From an uncultured Chloroflexus sp. (lineage in GTDB: Bacteria; Chloroflexota; Chloroflexia; Chloroflexales; Chloroflexaceae), in contig NZ_CALFBQ010000005.1 of the NCBI RefSeq assembly GCF_937951745.1, forward strand, positions 1-64,000: 64,000 nt of DNA, written 5' to 3'. The notes beneath the pieces are model-generated. The model did no database searches. It was not told the origin of the DNA and saw only the letters and a list, made by a program, of their open reading frames with translations. This document shows positions 1 to 7,608 of this stretch, piece by piece; positions within the stretch are counted from its first letter, which is position 1; each line of letters opens with the position of its first letter. Both the position numbers and the translations under genes were made by a program.

Positions 1-142
1 GGAGATGGTGATGCCGGGCGATAACGTGGTGATGACGATTGAGCTGATCGTGCCGGTGGCCATCGAAGAGGGCCTCCGCTTCGCAATCCGCGAGGGTGGT
101 CGCACCGTTGGCGCCGGCGTCGTGACCAAGATCCTTGATTAA
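1..142 (+). CDS. tuf: Elongation factor Tu, C-terminal end (partial)
   Basis: Only the last 46 codons lie in the window; reading starts in frame at base 2 and ends at TAA 140-142. The peptide has the typical EF-Tu domain III ending: a MPGDN turn, then a strand with [11 protein letters not shown], then [15 protein letters not shown] and a short tail ending in Asp. EF-Tu delivers aminoacyl-tRNA to the ribosome as a GTP complex. It heads the tuf-secE-nusG-rplK-rplA order usual in bacteria, with secE following after 72 bases. Neither rpmG nor tRNA-Trp sits in that gap, unlike in many genomes. Confidence 0.96.
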   Translation, partial: EMVMPGDNVVMTIELIVPVAIEEGLRFAIREGGRTVGAGVVTKILD

Positions 143-214
143 CGCCTGAGGCCGGATTCGCTGAGCTGCCGGTGGCCTTGCCGCTGCCGGCAGCTTCAAA
201 GTGAAGGGTATACA

Positions 215-442
215 ATGGCCGTGGCCAAAGATACAGAGCGCGACATTCAAGAAAACATCCTCGTGCGCACGTTTCGCGAGACGCGCAGCGAGTTACGGCA
301 AGTCGTTTGGCCAAGCCGCGAAGAGACGATTCGCCTGACGGTGCTCGTGATTGTAGTGTCGTTGGTGATCGGGTTGCTACTTTTTATTGGTGATTCGATC
401 TTCACCTTCCTCTACACGAGCCTCGTGAGCCTCGTCCAGTAA
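215..442 (+). CDS. secE: Preprotein translocase subunit SecE
   Basis: 75 residues, the short single-span form of SecE. A charged N-terminal amphipathic segment (to about residue 38, with the family motif VVWPSREET) precedes one hydrophobic span at about 41-70. SecE clamps SecY in the SecYEG channel of the cytoplasmic membrane. The gene lies between tuf and nusG, its conserved place, and nusG begins 24 bases after its stop. The ATG follows a GAAGGG ribosome site. Family, length and position agree. Confidence 0.96.
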   Translation: MAVAKDTERDIQENILVRTFRETRSELRQVVWPSREETIRLTVLVIVVSLVIGLLLFIGDSIFTFLYTSLVSLVQ

Positions 443-466
443 GCTGTTCGCGAACGGGGGCTGCCC

Positions 467-1024
467 ATGTCTGAGGAAAAAGAAAAAGAGACTGATGATC
501 GGCGTTGGTACGTGATTCACACGTACTCAGGCTACGAGAATAAAGTAAAGCAAAATCTGGAGCATCGCATTGCCTCGATGGAGATGCAAGACCAGATTTT
601 TCGCGTCATTGTGCCGACCGAAGAAGAGATTGAAATCAAGAATGGCCAGCGCCGCACAGTCAACAAGAAGATCTATCCCGGTTATGTGTTGGTGCAAATG
701 CGCCTGACTGACGATTCGTGGTATGTGGTGCGTAATACGCCGGGTGTGACGAGCTTTGTCGGGCATGGGAATAAGCCGACCCCGCTTGAGGATGAAGAGG
801 TAAAGGCCATTCTGCGCCAGATGGAGGGCGAAGCGCCGAAGGTGCGCGTCAGCTATCAGAAGGGGCAGGCTGTTAAGATTATCGATGGCCCATTCACCGA
901 TTTCGAGGGCATCGTTGATGCGATCGACCACGAGCGGGGCCGCGTGCGGGTGCTGGTCTCGTTCTTTGGTCGGGAAGCGCCGGTGGAGCTTGACTTCTTG
1001 CAAGTGACCCGGTTGGTTGAGTAA
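467..1024 (+). CDS. nusG: Transcription termination/antitermination protein NusG
   Basis: 185 residues. The NGN domain begins with RRWYVIHTYSGYE (about residues 12-24) and contains the PGYVLVQM strand and the RNTPGVTSFVG segment. A C-terminal KOW domain (about 128-183) contains VKIIDGPFTDFEG. NusG binds the RNA polymerase clamp through NGN and links it to Rho or to the ribosome (S10) through KOW, modulating pausing and termination. Length is standard with no insertion between domains. It sits 24 bases after secE and 84 bases before the rplK start. A 242-codon antisense frame across this gene is a codon-bias shadow. Confidence 0.97.
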   Translation: MSEEKEKETDDRRWYVIHTYSGYENKVKQNLEHRIASMEMQDQIFRVIVPTEEEIEIKNGQRRTVNKKIYPGYVLVQMRLTDDSWYVVRNTPGVTSFVGHGNKPTPLEDEEVKAILRQMEGEAPKVRVSYQKGQAVKIIDGPFTDFEGIVDAIDHERGRVRVLVSFFGREAPVELDFLQVTRLVE

Positions 1025-1108
1025 GATGGTTCCGTTATCCGTGACCTCGCCGGCTGCGTGAGGGAGGGAAGGCGTTTCACTGCTTCCCGCTATGTAAGGA
1101 GTAGTGTT

Positions 1109-1534
1109 GTGGCTAAGAAACTTGTCGCAGTTGTCAAGCTGCAGTTGCCGGCTGGTAAGGCGACACCGGCGCCGCCCGTTGGTCCGGCGCTCGGCCAGTA
1201 CGGCATTAATATCATGGCGTTCGTAAAGGAGTACAATGAGAAGTCGGCTTCGCAAGCCGGCAGCATTGTCCCGGTCGAAATCTCGATCTATAGCGATCGC
1301 TCCTTCGTCGCTCGCCTGTTGACGCCGCCAGCGGCTGACCTGTTGCGTAAGGCTGCTGGGGTGCAGAAAGGTGCGAGCAATCCGAAGCGCACCACGGTAG
1401 GGTCTATTACCCGCGCCCAGCTGCGCCAGATTGCCCAGCAGAAGCTGCCCGATATGAACGCAAATGATATTGAGGCGGCGGAACGGATTATTGCCGGCAC
1501 TGCCCGCAGCATGGGCATTAAGATCGTTGAATAA
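1109..1534 (+). CDS. rplK: 50S ribosomal protein L11
   Basis: 141 residues from the GTG at 1109, the usual L11 length. The open frame extends upstream to 1058, but TAAGGAG at 1095-1101 lies 7 bases before the GTG, and [22 protein letters not shown] is the conserved L11 N terminus. The [17 protein letters not shown] region and the C-terminal RNA-binding domain ending [11 protein letters not shown] are intact. L11 binds the GTPase-associated region of 23S rRNA and contacts EF-G and release factors. rplA follows after 57 bases. Confidence 0.96.
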   Translation: MAKKLVAVVKLQLPAGKATPAPPVGPALGQYGINIMAFVKEYNEKSASQAGSIVPVEISIYSDRSFVARLLTPPAADLLRKAAGVQKGASNPKRTTVGSITRAQLRQIAQQKLPDMNANDIEAAERIIAGTARSMGIKIVE

Positions 1535-1591
1535 GCGTTGTTAGTTGGTGGGAGGATCAATTGATCCGCCATCACCACCCGGAGTGTTACC

Positions 1592-2305
1592 ATGCCAAAG
1601 CACGGAAAAAAGTATCTCGCCGCGCTGGCGAAGATTGATCGCTCGCGTCTCTACACTCCAGCCGAGGCGCTGGCGCTGGTGAAAGAGACGTCGTATGCCA
1701 AGTTTGATGCGACGGTCGAAGCGCACCTGCGTCTGGGCATCGATCCGCGTCACGCCGATCAGAATATCCGCACGACGGTTGCGTTGCCCCACGGTACCGG
1801 CAAGACGGTGCGGGTGCTCGTCTTCGCGCAGGGTGAGGCGGTGCAGGCAGCGCTCGATGCTGGTGCTGATTACGCTGGGAGCGATGATCTGATTGCCAAG
1901 ATCGATCGCGAGAATTTCTTCGATTTCGATGTGGCAATCGCAACTCCCGATATGATGGGTAAGGTTGGTCGCATTGGTCGCAAGCTCGGTCCTCGCGGTC
2001 TGATGCCAAACCCTAAGAGCGGTACGATAGTGCCGGCTGCCGACCTCGCCCGCACCATCCGCGAAGTTAAGGGTGGCCGTGTTGAATTCCGCAACGATAA
2101 AACTGGCATTCTGCACGTGGCGATCGGGAAGGTGAGCTTTACTCCGCAGCAGTTGGCCGAGAATTTTGTCGCCTTGATGGATGCGGTCAAGGCAGCGAAG
2201 CCGAGTGGCGCGAAAGGCACGTATATTCGCACTGTGACCCTGACCAGCACGATGGGTCCCGGTGTGCCGGTTGATCCAGCCGCGGCGCAAACCTTTAAGC
2301 CGTAA
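1592..2305 (+). CDS. rplA: 50S ribosomal protein L1
   Basis: 237 residues, full length for L1. It carries the conserved block [18 protein letters not shown] (about residues 127-144), followed by GTIV and the VEFRNDKTG strand near 168-176. L1 forms the mobile L1 stalk on 23S rRNA and helps release E-site tRNA. In many bacteria it also represses its own operon by binding the rplK-rplA leader; no clear mimic of the rRNA site was identified here. A GGAG ribosome site precedes the ATG. The following 225 bases are non-coding leader for rplJ. Confidence 0.97.
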   Translation: MPKHGKKYLAALAKIDRSRLYTPAEALALVKETSYAKFDATVEAHLRLGIDPRHADQNIRTTVALPHGTGKTVRVLVFAQGEAVQAALDAGADYAGSDDLIAKIDRENFFDFDVAIATPDMMGKVGRIGRKLGPRGLMPNPKSGTIVPAADLARTIREVKGGRVEFRNDKTGILHVAIGKVSFTPQQLAENFVALMDAVKAAKPSGAKGTYIRTVTLTSTMGPGVPVDPAAAQTFKP

Positions 2306-2530
2306 CAGTTATATCTATCTCGTGGCTGCCTGAGACAGCCGGTGAGCATGCGCTCGTAATGGCCCCCGTTGGGCCGCCGGCCGAGGTGGTGTCTGAGATG
2401 CGATAGCCGTGAGCGTTGCGCTCGCTCTATCGATAGTGCGCAGTGTTTGGCTGCGCTCATCTCGGTCGCTCGGTCTCAGGACGCGAGCGACCATTTTTAT
2501 TGTGACTTCATCAGAGAGGAGGTGAGATAG
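2306..2530 (+). promoter_or_regulatory. rplJ leader (L10 leader region)
   Basis: A 225-base untranslated stretch between rplA and rplJ with several possible stems and no supportable reading frame. In many bacteria the same gap holds the L10 leader, an RNA bound by the L10(L12)4 complex that represses rplJ-rplL. The position, length and terminal hairpin match that role. I did not derive the full fold, so assignment to the L10-leader family rests on context. The attenuator at its end is listed separately. Confidence 0.65.
2464..2500 (+). terminator. Intrinsic terminator/attenuator ahead of rplJ
   Basis: A perfect 9-bp stem (GGTCGCTCG at 2464-2472 with CGAGCGACC at 2484-2492), an 11-base loop, then ATTTTTATT. 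This is the form of a Rho-independent terminator, placed 31 bases before the rplJ start and inside the operon. It can only make sense as a conditional terminator or attenuator. A GAGAGGAGG ribosome site follows it. Confidence 0.75.
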
Positions 2531-3073
2531 ATGCCAACGCAGCGCAAGATTGAAACCGTTCATGAGTTGACCGAGAAGCTGCGCCGCGCTCAGTTGGTCG
2601 TAGTGGCTGACTATCGTGGGAGTGGTCGTGGCATGACCGTTGCTGATATGACCGAGCTGCGCCGAAAGTTGCGTGAGCACGGTGGCGAAGTCGTGGTGGC
2701 GAAAAATACGCTGCTCAAGATTGCTGCGAATCATACCGGTCGCGAGGCGCTTGATCCGTTGCTCTCCGGCCCGACCGCAGTGACCCTTGCTTACGATGAT
2801 GCGGGGAAGGTGGCGAAGGCGCTGCTTGATTATCTCAAGTCAGGCAATAAGAGCTTTACTGTCCGTGGTGCGTTGCTCGGCAAGACGCTGCTGCCAGCCG
2901 ATGCGCTTGAGCAGGTGACGAAGCTGCCGTCGCGCGAGCAGGCGCTGGCACAGGTGGTCGGCGGAATCGCAGCGCCGGTTTCCGGTGTGGTTGGTGTGCT
3001 CAACGCCGCGATCTCCAATGTGCTGTACGTCTTGCAGGCTCGTATTGATCAATTGCAGCCGCAGAATTCGTAG
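2531..3073 (+). CDS. rplJ: 50S ribosomal protein L10
   Basis: 180 residues, normal for L10. The N-terminal globular part carries the conserved LRRAQLVVVADYRG and the VVVAKNTLLKIA rRNA-binding segments. The C-terminal helix (about residues 150-178) is where L12 dimers dock. L10 is the base of the ribosomal stalk and, with L12, the likely autorepressor of this operon. A strong GAGAGGAGG ribosome site lies just upstream. rplL follows after 94 bases that contain a hairpin. Confidence 0.97.
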   Translation: MPTQRKIETVHELTEKLRRAQLVVVADYRGSGRGMTVADMTELRRKLREHGGEVVVAKNTLLKIAANHTGREALDPLLSGPTAVTLAYDDAGKVAKALLDYLKSGNKSFTVRGALLGKTLLPADALEQVTKLPSREQALAQVVGGIAAPVSGVVGVLNAAISNVLYVLQARIDQLQPQNS

Positions 3074-3077
3074 GAAT

Positions 3078-3120
3078 AGCACAGCAGTGCTGGGCTGTTG
3101 GGTACAGCAACGCTGTGCCC
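3078..3120 (+). other. Hairpins between rplJ and rplL
   Basis: Two stems: a 5-bp stem (AGCAC 3078-3082 with GTGCT 3087-3091) and a 9-bp stem with one G-T wobble (GGGTACAGC 3100-3108, loop AAC, GCTGTGCCC 3112-3120). No T-run follows, so this is unlikely to terminate fully. A role in RNA processing or in setting the L12:L10 ratio is possible but is inference. GCTGTGCCCGTAC (3112-3124) reappears inverted after rplL. Confidence 0.55.
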
Positions 3121-3167
3121 GTACAGGGAATGAGGTTATTAGTACTACATAAAGGAGTATACATACC

Positions 3168-3566
3168 ATGTCGAAGATCGATTCGATTATCGAGATGATC
3201 GAGGGCCTGAATGTTCTCGAGCTGGTCGAGTTGAAGAAGAAGATGGAAGAGAAGTGGGGCGTGACAGCGGCGGCGCCGGTGATGGCGATGGGTGTTGCCG
3301 CGCCAGTGGCTGCTGCCGGTGACGGCGCTGCCGCTGCTGCGCCGGTTGAGGAGAAGACTGAGTTTGATGTCATCCTCAAGGAGGCTGGCCCCAACAAGAT
3401 TCAGGTCATTAAGGTGGTGCGCGAGCTGACTAGCCTTGGCCTGAAGGAGGCGAAGGATCTGGTTGAGGGTGCGCCCAAGCCGGTGCGCGAGGGTGTGAGC
3501 AAGGAAGAGGCTGAGGCGGCTAAGGCCAAGCTGGCTGAAGCTGGTGCTGTGGTCGAGATTAAGTAA
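3168..3566 (+). CDS. rplL: 50S ribosomal protein L7/L12
   Basis: 132 residues. The N-terminal dimerisation helices (to about residue 35) are followed by an Ala-rich hinge (about 38-64). The C-terminal factor-binding domain has the signature [13 protein letters not shown] and the helix [21 protein letters not shown]12 dimers on L10 recruit IF2, EF-Tu, EF-G and RF3 to the ribosome. An AAAGGAG ribosome site lies 10 bases upstream. It ends the ribosomal block and is followed by a strong hairpin. Confidence 0.97.
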   Translation: MSKIDSIIEMIEGLNVLELVELKKKMEEKWGVTAAAPVMAMGVAAPVAAAGDGAAAAAPVEEKTEFDVILKEAGPNKIQVIKVVRELTSLGLKEAKDLVEGAPKPVREGVSKEEAEAAKAKLAEAGAVVEIK

Positions 3567-3585
3567 GCTGTTTCGTCTCGCGATG

Positions 3586-3618
3586 GTGTACGGGCACAGC
3601 AATGCTGGGCCCGTACAC
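3586..3618 (+). terminator. Hairpin after rplL, probable transcript end
   Basis: Perfect 10-bp stem (GTGTACGGGC 3586-3595 with GCCCGTACAC 3609-3618) enclosing a second 4-bp stem (CAGC/GCTG) with loop AAT. It starts 19 bases after the rplL stop. Only TGTTT follows, so it is a weak intrinsic terminator by sequence or an mRNA-stabilising structure. It shares its loop-side sequence with the hairpin before rplL. Confidence 0.6.
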
Positions 3619-3634
3619 TGTTTCGGCAAGGGTG

Positions 3635-3643
3635 TGGTATAGT
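3635..3643 (+). promoter_or_regulatory. Extended -10 promoter for the 985-residue protein
   Basis: TGGTATAGT at 3635-3643 is an extended -10 element (TG, one base, TATAGT). No good -35 hexamer is seen at the right distance. Initiation about 7 bases downstream would fall around 3650, three bases from the ATG at 3653, which would give a leaderless or nearly leaderless mRNA. Confidence 0.45.
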
Positions 3644-3652
3644 ACATACCCG

Positions 3653-6610
3653 ATGAGGCCAATACTGCCACGCGCTTTTCGCGCTGTCGAGCAATTTAGC
3701 GAACTGTATGCCACTGTCGCCCCGTCGTTGCACGCGCAGCAAGAACGGGTGCAAGCTTGCTTGCGCTCGGCTATCGACCGGCCAGCGTTACTTGATGCTG
3801 TTGTCGCCACACTGCGTAATCGGCAAGGTATTGTTGCCCTCGAGTCGTCGATCGGCGCTGGCGCAACTACCTTGCTCTGCCAGTTGGCGGTGCGCTATGA
3901 TTGGCCGCTCTGGCTAGCTGATGATGATGACGGCAGCGGTGCGCTGGCGTTCTATGCTCAAATTGCTGCTCTGCGCCGTCCTTCGCTGCCGTTGATCGAC
4001 CCAGCAGCGTTGACCGATCCTACCGCTTGTGAACGCCTGTTGGCCGAGGTGGCCGATCCTTCCCAGCCGTTGGTGTTGTTGGTCAGTGCTCCCGACCGCG
4101 ATCGGCAGCCGTTACGCTCGTTGCCGCTGCCATTGCCGTTTGATCTCCCCGCCGGGGTGACGCTGGTGATGCACGGTTCATTGCCGGTCGAACCGGATGC
4201 GCGTCTTGTTCTGCCGGTTGCTGATAGTGAGTTGATCCAAACCCAGACGACCTTGCTCGAACTGCGTCACTGTCCGCCACCATGGCGTGCGCCGTTGCTG
4301 GCCGCAGCGCAGGGTAATCTGCTCTACTTGAGCTGGGCTGAACGCTGGCTCCATCTCGGTCTGCTCAATAGTGCCGATCTGCCTGCCGATTTAAACCATT
4401 TGTTGCTGGATTGGTGGCAAGCGTTGAATCCAACCGAGCGGCGGTTGGCGGTGTTGCTGGCCGCGAGCGGCGAACCGTTGCCAGTAGCGGCGCTGGCCGA
4501 GATTAGCGCTGAGCATCCCCATTTGGTGCTCGATCGTTGGGAAGAGCAGGGACTGGTGCATATCAACCTTCGACGCTTGAGCGATGAAGACACCCTGTTG
4601 CTGGTACGTTATGCTCATCGCGCTGTGCGCCTCTTTCTGGCTCGCCATACACCCCGCGAGATGGAAGCCGCTCACGGTGAATTGGCGCAATGGTGCGCTG
4701 AACGCTTGCGGCGTAATCCCCTCGATCCGGTGAACCGTTACCTTGTGCGCCAACTGGCGCGCCACACCGCGCTGTGCCCGCCGGCTCAGCGACCGGCTCA
4801 TCTACCGACCGCTCATCAAACTGCGTGGTTGCGTGAACGCGAGTTGCGTGAAGGGCTGGCCGGTGCATTGCGTGATGCTGGTTGGATGCTGTACGATGCC
4901 GCCCATGGCCCACCGTTGGCGTTAGCCCGCACTGCGGCGATCACCGGTACGCTCGCGACCCGCGCCCGCCAATTGAGCGGGGAAGTGGTGACGGCGGCGT
5001 TCCTCACTGCGATTAAAACCGGTGGTCGCGAGGGTAGCCTGCGCCGGGTGACGGCCATCGTCGAGCAGTTACCCGATGGCGTGCCGAAAGCCGCTGTGCT
5101 GCGCCAGCTCGGCGAAGCATGCTACAGCGTCAATATGCGCAGTGCCGCAATGCGCTTGCTCTCGCGCGCGCTTGATCTTGAGGCGCAACCGGTGTCACGG
5201 GCATGGCGCGATGCGCGTGATCAGGCGATCGAGGCCTTGGCGACGGCTTGCCTTGAGGCGGGTGATATTGAGCGAGCCTTGGCTTGCGCTGAACAAATCG
5301 ATCTGCTCGAACGGCGCGCTCACGTTGAGACGCTAGTTGTGCGCCGGTTATTGGTCGATGGCCAGTATGATCACGCCTGGCGGCTGTCGCGTGCGATACT
5401 GCATGAGAACCGAGCCGCATGGGCGCAGGCTGAGGTGGCGGTTGCATTAGTCCGGATCGGTGATCCACGGGGCGAGATGTTGCTCGAAGAATTGAAAGTT
5501 GAGACGGCGCGGGCATGGGCCGAGATCGAGTTGGCGTGTGACCTCGCGTTGCGCAACGAAGAGGCGGCGTTTCAACGCATAGCGGCCTTGGCGAGCCCGC
5601 ATCAGCGTGATCGTGGCTTAGCCCGCCTTGCCCGGGTCTTTGCGCTGGCCGATAAGGATGGTGATGCGCTGGCTGCCGCCGAACGGATTAGCAACCGCGA
5701 GTTACGGGTTACAACCCTGCTTGAGTTGCGGTTGTTGTTGCAAGGGTTGGTCGCCAATCTCGCCACCGAGCGCGCGACACGCGAGATTGATGCCTTGCAA
5801 GGCGAGGATCGTCCGATCTTGCTTGCGGCTTTGGCCTCGGCCCATGCCGCTATTGGCCGCAAGGATCGGGCGCTGGCGATTGCGTATCAGTTAAACGGCG
5901 AAGAGTTGGAACGCGCTTTGTCGCGGGTCGCGGTGGCCTGCGCTCAGGCGGGTGATTATACCGGCGCCCAAGAGGTGTTGGCTGCGATGACCGATGACGA
6001 TGAGCGCGATTGGGCGCGCGATGAGATTGCGCGTTCGTTGGCGGCAATTGGTGATTGGGATGCGGCAAGTGCGCAAGCTGCGGCCATTGTGGCCGAGGAC
6101 CAACGGGCGCGCACGAGTGCTGATCTGGCGATCACGCGCGCGCGGGCCGGTGAGGTGCTCGTTGCCGTCGATATGATCCGCACAATTGAGGTGGCCAGCG
6201 AACGCGGGCGCGCCTTGGTTATGATTGCGCCATTGTTGTCGGCAACCGATACTGAGTTGGCCGACCGTTTGGCTGACGAATTGCTGACTGGCGAGGTGCG
6301 CAATCGCTACCGCGCGGCGCTGGCTGTGGCGCTCGTCGAGCGTGGCGAGGTGACAACGGCTGCCGCTATTGCGCGCCGGATTCGCCGCCGTAATGAACGA
6401 GTACGCGCTGAATTGGCGATTGTGGCCGCGCTCGATCCTGCCGATCCGATGACGCTGCACCGGCTGGCGAGCACACTGGGCAAGGCAGCAATTGGGCGCG
6501 AAGAAATGTTTCATGCGCTGAGTTTAGTTGTGCCGATGTTGCAGCGCATGGGTGGTACGCAGTTGTTGGCCGAACTGGCGGCGGCGATTGTCGCCGATGA
6601 TCGCGCTTAG
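3653..6610 (+). CDS. Large ATPase-like protein with degenerate P-loop and helical repeats
   Basis: 985 residues from ATG 3653; the frame opens at 3602 but the earlier start lies inside the rplL hairpin. Residues about 55-280 look like a STAND/AAA-type NTPase core. The expected Walker A reads SSIGAGATTLL (65-75), so the lysine of GKT is alanine. A Walker B-like strand LVLLVSAPDRD lies near residue 150. A winged-helix-like region around 280-370 is followed by about 550 residues of Ala/Arg-rich helices with TPR-like units such as AGDYTGAQEVL and IGDWDAASAQ. The design resembles signalling ATPases with a repeat sensor, but ATP binding is doubtful. No ribosome site is visible, which fits a leaderless start. 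Function unknown. Confidence 0.8.
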   Translation: MRPILPRAFRAVEQFSELYATVAPSLHAQQERVQACLRSAIDRPALLDAVVATLRNRQGIVALESSIGAGATTLLCQLAVRYDWPLWLADDDDGSGALAFYAQIAALRRPSLPLIDPAALTDPTACERLLAEVADPSQPLVLLVSAPDRDRQPLRSLPLPLPFDLPAGVTLVMHGSLPVEPDARLVLPVADSELIQTQTTLLELRHCPPPWRAPLLAAAQGNLLYLSWAERWLHLGLLNSADLPADLNHLLLDWWQALNPTERRLAVLLAASGEPLPVAALAEISAEHPHLVLDRWEEQGLVHINLRRLSDEDTLLLVRYAHRAVRLFLARHTPREMEAAHGELAQWCAERLRRNPLDPVNRYLVRQLARHTALCPPAQRPAHLPTAHQTAWLRERELREGLAGALRDAGWMLYDAAHGPPLALARTAAITGTLATRARQLSGEVVTAAFLTAIKTGGREGSLRRVTAIVEQLPDGVPKAAVLRQLGEACYSVNMRSAAMRLLSRALDLEAQPVSRAWRDARDQAIEALATACLEAGDIERALACAEQIDLLERRAHVETLVVRRLLVDGQYDHAWRLSRAILHENRAAWAQAEVAVALVRIGDPRGEMLLEELKVETARAWAEIELACDLALRNEEAAFQRIAALASPHQRDRGLARLARVFALADKDGDALAAAERISNRELRVTTLLELRLLLQGLVANLATERATREIDALQGEDRPILLAALASAHAAIGRKDRALAIAYQLNGEELERALSRVAVACAQAGDYTGAQEVLAAMTDDDERDWARDEIARSLAAIGDWDAASAQAAAIVAEDQRARTSADLAITRARAGEVLVAVDMIRTIEVASERGRALVMIAPLLSATDTELADRLADELLTGEVRNRYRAALAVALVERGEVTTAAAIARRIRRRNERVRAELAIVAALDPADPMTLHRLASTLGKAAIGREEMFHALSLVVPMLQRMGGTQLLAELAAAIVADDRA

Positions 6611-6675
6611 CGTACCCGGCTTTCTACTGGCCGGCAGCATCGTCCCCTATCCGCTTCGCATCTGCCAAAAACAAA

Positions 6676-6761
6676 GCGCCGCGAACACCCAGAGGAACTC
6701 GCGTACCGTTGCTACCTTTCGGTCCTGGCGGGGTTCCGCAAGTATCTGCCGTTCGCGGCAC
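6676..6761 (-). ncRNA. ffs: Signal recognition particle RNA (small bacterial type)
   Basis: Read on the minus strand, the core is CAGGACCGAAAGGTAGCAAC, matching the conserved bacterial SRP RNA apical loop: a GAAA tetraloop closed by CC/GG, then the AGCA asymmetric loop that binds Ffh. The ends pair perfectly as a 9-bp stem (plus-strand GCCGCGAAC 6678-6686 with GTTCGCGGC 6751-6759), and a TTTGTTTTT run follows, giving a terminator at the 3' end. The length of about 86 bases fits the short form without an Alu domain. A near-consensus promoter stands just upstream. With Ffh and FtsY it targets membrane proteins cotranslationally. Confidence 0.9.
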
Positions 6762-6767
6762 TAGCTC

Positions 6768-6795
6768 ATTATACTCCAAAATCGCGATTGCGCAA
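6768..6795 (-). promoter_or_regulatory. Promoter of the SRP RNA gene
   Basis: On the minus strand: -35 TTGCGC (6795-6790), 16-bp spacer, -10 TATAAT (6773-6768). The predicted start near 6761 coincides with the 5' end of the SRP RNA stem. Confidence 0.8.
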
Positions 6796-6798
6796 CTC

Positions 6799-6826
6799 TT
6801 GCATCTACGAGTAGGCGTGGTATTAT
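6799..6826 (+). promoter_or_regulatory. Divergent promoter for the 215-residue membrane protein
   Basis: -35 TTGCAT (6799-6804), 16-bp spacer, -10 TATTAT (6821-6826). The two -35 boxes of the divergent promoters are only 3 bp apart, so polymerases would compete. A GTAGGAGG ribosome site follows. Confidence 0.65.
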
Positions 6827-6855
6827 TCGAGACAACTGTAGTTGTAGGAGGACGC

Positions 6856-7503
6856 ATGAGCAACGAAACCTCGCCTCGCCCTGTCAAGCGTTACGCGCGC
6901 ATTGCCCCCCTCTACAAAGCACTGATCTGGACATCGTTCATCATGAATGCAGTGCTACTCGTGGTGCTGGGGATTGTGATTGGGATTTTGGTGATGAACC
7001 AGCGCCAAGTGGCGCAATTGGCCGAGAGTTTGCCGGTCTTTGCCGCCAATAATTTGGCTGAGTTGCAAGATGTTGTTGATCACCTTGAATCAGCGACGAT
7101 TGTCTATACGGTGCCGTTGAGCACACGCTTGCCGATCGAGCTGGATGTGCCGATCAATGGCGCAACGATCATGACCGAGCGCAATGTTGTGAAATTGACC
7201 GAGCCGGTTTCGTTGCAGGCGCCGGCCCAGATCACGTTTCCCGGCGGCGGCGGCAATCTCAATGCCAGTGTGGCAATCGTTTTGCCCGCCGGGCTTGAAT
7301 TGCCGGTCGATTTGAATATGAATGTCAAGCTGGTGACATCGATCCCGGTTGAACTTGATGTGCCGGTGAACATCCCACTCGCCGAAACCGAACTGGGGCC
7401 GCAATTCACTCGGCTCAGCGCGATTGTTGATCGGTTAGTCGAGCCGGTCGCGCCGTTGTTGCCGATGCCGGAGACCCCGCCGGATAGCAGCAAGCCGCAA
7501 TGA
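6856..7503 (+). CDS. Single-span membrane protein, unknown
   Basis: 215 residues from ATG 6856, which follows a GTAGGAGGACGC ribosome site; an upstream extension of the frame to 6709 would run through the SRP RNA gene. There is a short basic N terminus and one membrane span at about residues 25-50. The outer part is probably beta-rich, with repeated strands LPIELDVPI, LPVDLNMNV and IPVELDVPV that look like internal duplications, and the C terminus is Pro-rich. No known family was recognised. It is probably anchored in the membrane with its C-terminal domain outside. Confidence 0.8.
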   Translation: MSNETSPRPVKRYARIAPLYKALIWTSFIMNAVLLVVLGIVIGILVMNQRQVAQLAESLPVFAANNLAELQDVVDHLESATIVYTVPLSTRLPIELDVPINGATIMTERNVVKLTEPVSLQAPAQITFPGGGGNLNASVAIVLPAGLELPVDLNMNVKLVTSIPVELDVPVNIPLAETELGPQFTRLSAIVDRLVEPVAPLLPMPETPPDSSKPQ

Positions 7504-7608
7504 AGCCTAACCGTGAAGTGTTCACCGGGATAACGCTCGCTGCCGAGCGCGGCGTCACTCGATGGCGGTTAGTAGCGCTACTGCCGCACGCTATGCTAGT
7601 GGCTACAC

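Noticed and set aside
143-214. rpmG or tRNA-Trp between tuf and secE
   Set aside because: The 72-base gap is too short for both and contains neither sequence.
527-1255. 242-codon minus-strand frame opposite nusG and rplK
   Set aside because: It lies wholly antisense to two conserved genes, has no ribosome site and no family resemblance; long antisense frames are expected in GC-rich coding DNA.
1541-2290. 249-codon minus-strand frame opposite rplA
   Set aside because: Shadow of L1 codon use, no independent evidence.
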